62,735 nt of DNA, from the NCBI GenBank assembly GCA_032358255.1, contig JAULBX010025364.1, positions 1-62,735 of the forward strand. Reading direction: 5' to 3'. A model generated the notes under the pieces. The model was not told the DNA's origin. It ran no database searches and saw nothing but the letters and a program-made list of their open reading frames with translations. A program made the position numbers and the translations under genes. The stretch's first letter is position 1. Every line of letters begins with the position of its first letter. The stretch comes from Heterotrichella gracilis. Lineage: Eukaryota > Sar > Xanthophyceae > Tribonematales > Xanthonemataceae. This document shows, in pieces, positions 58,535 to 62,735 of the stretch.

Positions 58535-59525
58535 AATACTTTTAGCATTTGCTTTTGTGGATGTTTTTTTTCTCCTTGAAGCAGTGGGAAGATGCCAGGG
58601 AAGGGATGCATATCTTTTTTGCACCTCCAACCTTTTTGCTCATAATTTTTGTGGATACCTAACAATCGTTTGTATATGAGTGGTGCCGTTTAGGCAGTGT
58701 GCAGAAATGGTGAAGTAGGCGCCTCTGAGATGGATGTGTGAGGAGAGAAGTTGCTGGTCTCCTCAGCTCATGGACCACCCCAAAGGTTCCAATATTCTGG
58801 GGCCTATATGGTGTACCATCAGGAAAATGGCCTCCAACCCACACCAGTTACCTCGCACGCTATATGTTTGCATTACGCCATGCACCATGAACAATGCTGA
58901 AGCAGCAAAATACCCATTCAAATTGCTGAAGGACTCTACACTTGGAGGTACTGTGTAGCCTTAAAGGCGTTGGAAAGGTGCATAGTGTACATGTCGCAAA
59001 AGCATGAAACCAGCGATTGGCCTTGCGCATCAATTAGTGTGGCAGTATGTATATGGTCATTGGTACTGTATACGGTCATTGATACTGGATATGAACCAGG
59101 TGAGCTTATAAATTTACCTTGTTAAACCCCACTGGCTGAAAGAAATGACATTGCAAGCAGCAAGGATTTTTATTTCCTCCACCTTAGGTGGTCTAACTTC
59201 TTTTAGTTACAGCCATAGTACCAATGACGAATCATATTCAACTTGGACCAAGAATATGTTTTTTACTGGGTACCTTGACACATATCGTTGCAGTTCTAGT
59301 CAATATACATGGTAACCATGCAACTAGGCATGCCCTTCAGCATAAGGTATATCTGAAGCAACTTAGCACCCGGCCTCTTGTCTCCAATCCCTGTATCAAC
59401 GCTAAATATACACCACATCATGCAAGCTCAAAGTCAAGCACATCCGTTCTGGCATTAACTATCCCAGCCGATAAACGTCAGGGTGTTGAAACTGCCGACG
59501 GAGTGTGCCAATCCAGTGAATTTGC
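58535..59525. other. No gene recognised
   Basis: A pair of overlapping short open frames at 58660-58960 on opposite strands shows no known domain. No other structure was recognised. Confidence 0.45.
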
Positions 59526-59812
59526 CTAGGCAAGGAGCCGCCCGTGCCCTTGTAGGTAGTTATTCAGCCCAGCAATGGACTCCCTTATATCTCTCAGGTC
59601 CTGACTGATAGGAGAAATGTCCTCCCTCACCTCCTCAGTTAAGTGTGCAAAGCTTCCCCTGACCTGCCCCTTTAAATAGGCGATGCCTACCCTGTTCTCG
59701 TGTGACTGAGCAATGTCTGCTCTGATCTCTTTGGTTACTTGGGCAAAGCCTTCCCTGTTCTCGAGCTTTGACTGGGCATTGTCTGCTCTGATCTCCCTTG
59801 CGCTCTCCTCCT
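59526..59812 (-). CDS. Hypothetical coiled-coil exon
   Basis: A terminal exon on the minus strand starts after a good acceptor (TTGTGCAG) and runs to a stop at 59526-59528. It encodes about 95 residues of charged helix with an internal repeat of about 20 residues (EIRADNAQSKLENREGFAQV and EIRADIAQSHENRVGIAYLK), ending LNNYLQGHGRLLA. This is a coiled-coil pattern. The upstream exon was not identified, and the product is unknown. Confidence 0.4.
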
Positions 59813-60022
59813 GCACAACAGACAGTATCCAGCACCAACCCAACAACAACAAATGTCATATGCCACAGGTAAGCCACAGGCAAACCCCAAACGTTCGGAA
59901 GTCCAACATACAGATAGGAACGCTTGTTTGTGTCCACCTTTATGTACACAGGTTTTTTTTATTGATGTGTCCCCCGACCAAACAGTACATGCAGACAGTT
60001 GTTCGATGGCGCAATACACAGT

Positions 60023-60214
60023 CTAGGCACCCGGCGTGCACGTATCCCAAGTGGGCTTGCGAATACCCGTGGACTTCAGTACGTTGCTCACCAGGATAGC
60101 CAGCTTGGCGCTGGTTGCGCCGCACTGATACCCTATATAGGCGACCACAGGCACCGCATAGATGGCAGCCACAATCAGTGCAGGCCCCCACTCAGGCTGC
60201 AGCTGGGAAGGCAT
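60023..60214 (-). CDS. Small hypothetical membrane protein
   Basis: A 63-codon frame from an ATG at 60214. It has one clear membrane segment (GPALIVAAIYAVPVVAYIGY) after a short N-terminus (MPSQLQPEWGP) and a basic, soluble end. No family was recognised. It could be an independent small gene or one exon of a gene that also includes the coiled-coil exon downstream on the same strand, although a stop codon separates them in this frame. Confidence 0.45.
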   Translation of the reverse strand: MPSQLQPEWGPALIVAAIYAVPVVAYIGYQCGATSAKLAILVSNVLKSTGIRKPTWDTCTPGA

Positions 60215-61429
60215 GTTGGGCTGGGCAGCCTGTTGCTGCGACGCCTTGCAGCTGCTTGTTCTGTGCTTTTGAAGGCTTGGCCTGACAGGCTTGGCCGGCC
60301 TGAACGTGGGTTACAACGACGGGTTGAAGTGCTGGTGTGCACTGAACAAGACGGAGTGCAGCTCACCGAGTTGTTCAGGTGGGCAAATCAACCAGTTCCC
60401 AAGTGCAGTAACGTGCTGCTCACCAGTTCACGGGGCCAAGGCCGATGTTCATCGTGCAGCAGCTGTACGTTGGTGGTAAAAGGGTTGGCCACCACCTAGG
60501 TTGGCGTTGAAGTGCCGCGAATTCAATTGAAGGCTTGTGCAGCAGTGACCTGCATAACAGTCCCCTCTAAAAGCACAGAGGTGCGCTCTCTCTTTGCGTG
60601 GTATTTATAAATACCCAGCTTCCTTCACCAGACTGGCCAGCATAAGCTCGGGCTGCGCTTTTATATTGTCCCCCGACTACCTAAAAGCCTTTGGGAAGTG
60701 GTGCTTGTATAAAAGGGGTGCTGTAGAGGAGGGTGAACTCCCAGGTTCACCCCCATGCCCTGGCCAGGCAGCGCCCAGTCTTTTCTGAGTGCACGCCCAA
60801 GTTTCTTGGGGTTGTGGCGTCGGACGTCTTGCTGTTGCTTCTGTAACGCCACTAGTACTGGTCTGTGTTGGACTGCTCAACCCGACTTGTGTGGGCAAAC
60901 TGCATCGTGCCATCCCTGTGGGTCGAACGTTTCGTACAGGTGTGGTGGTTATGCTGTGGCTTAATTTGGTGCTTGTTATCTTTTGTCTCAACTTGTATAT
61001 CTTATTATTTGTTGCTGTGATGGGCGTGCTTTGCACGGTGCTGCAACGAGGACTCCTGACACGCATGCATGCATCTGTGACCCTTTTGCATGCATTTAAT
61101 GGCCCTACGACTGCTGAAAAGAATGTGGGCCTTGCTCTGTTTTTTATTTAAGTCGGTGTTCATGCAACTTGTTACAAAGTGGGTCCTTATCTGTCTCGTG
61201 GCTAGGCTGGAGCACATTGTCACGCCATGCATTGTCATGGACATGCATGCATTTTTTGCTGATATGGATACCTTTCCCCTTTCCGCCAGCACAACCTAGT
61301 GTTCTAAGACGTGTTGCAATTAAAATGTTTCTTGCTCTGTCTTGTGGCTGAGCCGGTGTGCAGGCGCATTGTTCCAAATTTCATCGTGCATGTTGCAGGG
61401 CACAATGGCTGACTGGAGGCCCCAGGGGC
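60215..61429. other. No gene recognised
   Basis: An apparent hydrophobic frame at 60789-61151 lacks an ATG start and is probably chance. Several TGCATGCA palindromes occur near 61060-61100 and 61240-61255. The first exon of the F-box gene may lie in its right part. Confidence 0.45.
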
Positions 61430-62600
61430 TACCACCACTATTCATGCGCTGCCACCTGACATCCTGCAGCATATAATGGGCTTTTTAGGACTGGGGGACA
61501 GGGTCCGGACGCTCCTTCTGGTGTGTAAGGCCTGGCACCGCCTCAGCCTAGGCCCCTCAGCAATGTGGGAGGACGTACAGGTGAGATGGAGAGAGGCTTG
61601 CATCTCCAGCATGTTGTTTACTGTATAGTAATAACTGTTCCAACCACCTGCAGTACGATGGATCTGTTAGACCTCATATATGGTGACCTAGGTGGGAGAC
61701 CAGCTCCTTCCCTGAAAGAAGGAGCAACTCTGCCAAACCTGGTGCATTGCGGCAACAACCCGGAGGCACAAACGAGTGCTCTCCATTGGCCTCTCCCTTT
61801 GTGGTTGCGACCGTTTCCCCCCTTGCACAGATAACAGGCGCACTCGAGGTTGTTCAGTCCCGCAAGCTGTGGGGAGAGTGGGGGGTGGCCGTCCAGCTGT
61901 CACAGCGCCACCCAGACACCTACTACACCCTCCTAGCCCGCTCGCTGCTCCCCCGCATGCCTTCTGTACAGCACCTGAGCCTCCCACACGCAGTCTTCGA
62001 GCCCCTCAGCCGCTATGTCCCGTCCAGCCACCCCATCGCCTCCATCCTCATGCGCGGCGCAACGCTGCGCCGGCTGCATCTCGGCAGCGTGGCGCCCGGC
62101 GCGCTGACTGCCCTGGCGGCATGCGTGCACCTAACGCAGCTGGATGTGCACATGAAGGTTGCCAACGCGCCTGTCCCGCCATGGGATGACATCGCGCGCC
62201 AGATCCAGGATGGGCTGGGCCACGTGGCGGCGCTCACGCAGCTGAGGGACCTTGAGCTCTCAGTACCAGATGTAGTGATGCCGAGGGATGGTGGTGGAGT
62301 GCATGAGGTGGCAATTTCGGAGCTCAGGAAAGCAGCCGACCAGCTGCACGAGCTCATCCTGCTGGAGCGCCTGCACCTGATGGGCCCTTTCGCCTTGCTG
62401 GGCTTATTTGAACGGGCGGCCAACGAGCCTGGTCCACCCGCCCTGTCGGTCGGATGTAGCGCCTCCCTTCGCAGCCTGACCTTTGGCAGCAGCTGGGACT
62501 CTTGCCCCAGAGGCACCCCGGCGCTGCGGCCCTCGGTCGGCGCCCTCGCCTCCACCCTTCCCAACCTTGCCGCCCTGGCGCTGGACGGTTCAGCCCAAGA
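61430..62600 (+). CDS. F-box / leucine-rich-repeat-like protein, truncated
   Basis: An exon ending at 61580 encodes an F-box ([20 protein letters not shown], then [21 protein letters not shown]), the SKP1-binding module of SCF ubiquitin ligases. A second exon from 61831 carries Leu-rich segments at regular spacing ([84 protein letters not shown]), as in substrate-binding LRR domains. An additional exon between 61600 and 61800 is possible, and the true start was not found. The coding frame runs without stop to about 62600, where the sequence changes abruptly to mitochondrial nad1, so the 3' end is lost. Confidence 0.7.
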
Positions 62601-62735
62601 AGATGTTTGGTTTTGTATACCTTTATTTCCTCTTTTATTACTGTTTTTTATTTCATGTTTTAGCAGAAACAAATCGAGCACCTTTTGATTTACCTGAAGC
62701 AGAAGCCGAATTAGTTGCAGGATATAATGTAGAAT
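62600..62735 (+). pseudogene. nad1: Mitochondrial nad1 fragment joined to nuclear sequence
   Basis: From about 62600 the sequence encodes a highly conserved part of NADH dehydrogenase subunit 1, a complex I membrane subunit. The first part reads [18 protein letters not shown] in the F-box gene's frame. After a shift of one base at the T-run 62657-62660 it continues [20 protein letters not shown] in another frame up to the window end. Removing one T would give the normal CLAETNR junction. Base composition changes sharply to AT-rich codons at the same point. It may be a nuclear insertion of mitochondrial DNA or an artificial join at a contig end. Confidence 0.88.

Noticed and set aside
60789..61151. 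Hydrophobic 120-codon frame
   Set aside because: No ATG start, no splice support, and hydrophobicity comes from T-rich sequence.

Overview
The window reads as nuclear DNA of a green alga (Chlorophyta). Genes are split into many short exons by GT-AG introns. Several products carry chloroplast or mitochondrial targeting peptides, and plant-type telomere-like repeats (TTTAGGG/CCCTAAA) are scattered inside introns and between genes. No operons, prokaryotic signals, CRISPR arrays or complete transposons were seen. Genus cannot be fixed from the sequence alone; a trebouxiophyte-like alga is a guess. Exon models were built by hand from splice sites, reading-frame phase and protein-family resemblance, without transcripts or database searches.

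Layout. 1-55 is a GGGTG tandem repeat. 1487-3697 (-) encodes a predicted thylakoid-lumen protein and 4316-6818 (+) a predicted plastid membrane protein; the two start back to back. 7619-34141 is dominated by a family of proteins ending in a MYND zinc finger: one 3' fragment (7619-7816), copy A (8915-15675, +), copy B (19183-25160, -) and copy C (28184-34141, -). Every copy carries at least one frame lesion. Between the copies lie a complete ESCRT-III gene of the VPS2/CHMP2 type (16824-17957, -) and a drug/metabolite-type transporter with a His-rich loop (25602-27478, +).

35408-38173 (-) is N-acetylglucosaminyltransferase I of the Golgi N-glycan pathway. 39379-42569 (+) is mitochondrial ribosomal protein uS5. 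43697-45973 (-) is a probably plastid-targeted alpha/beta hydrolase. 46875-50361 (+) is the peroxisomal processing protease DEG15, ending in the peroxisome signal SKL. 51641-54316 (-) is a mitoferrin-like mitochondrial carrier. 55299-57368 (+) is an SLC35F-type transporter. 58462-58534 (+) is a tRNA-Arg(CCU). 59526-60214 (-) holds two small unknown reading frames. 61430-62600 (+) is an F-box/leucine-rich-repeat-like gene that breaks abruptly into a mitochondrial nad1 fragment at the window end, so the end is either a nuclear mitochondrial insertion or an assembly join.

The genes do not form one pathway; most are housekeeping genes of separate organelles. The most unusual feature is structural. 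In at least three unrelated genes, pieces that straddle an exon edge (splice donor, splice acceptor or stop codon) are repeated in tandem into the adjacent intron or 3' flank, often together with telomere-like CCCTAAA blocks.
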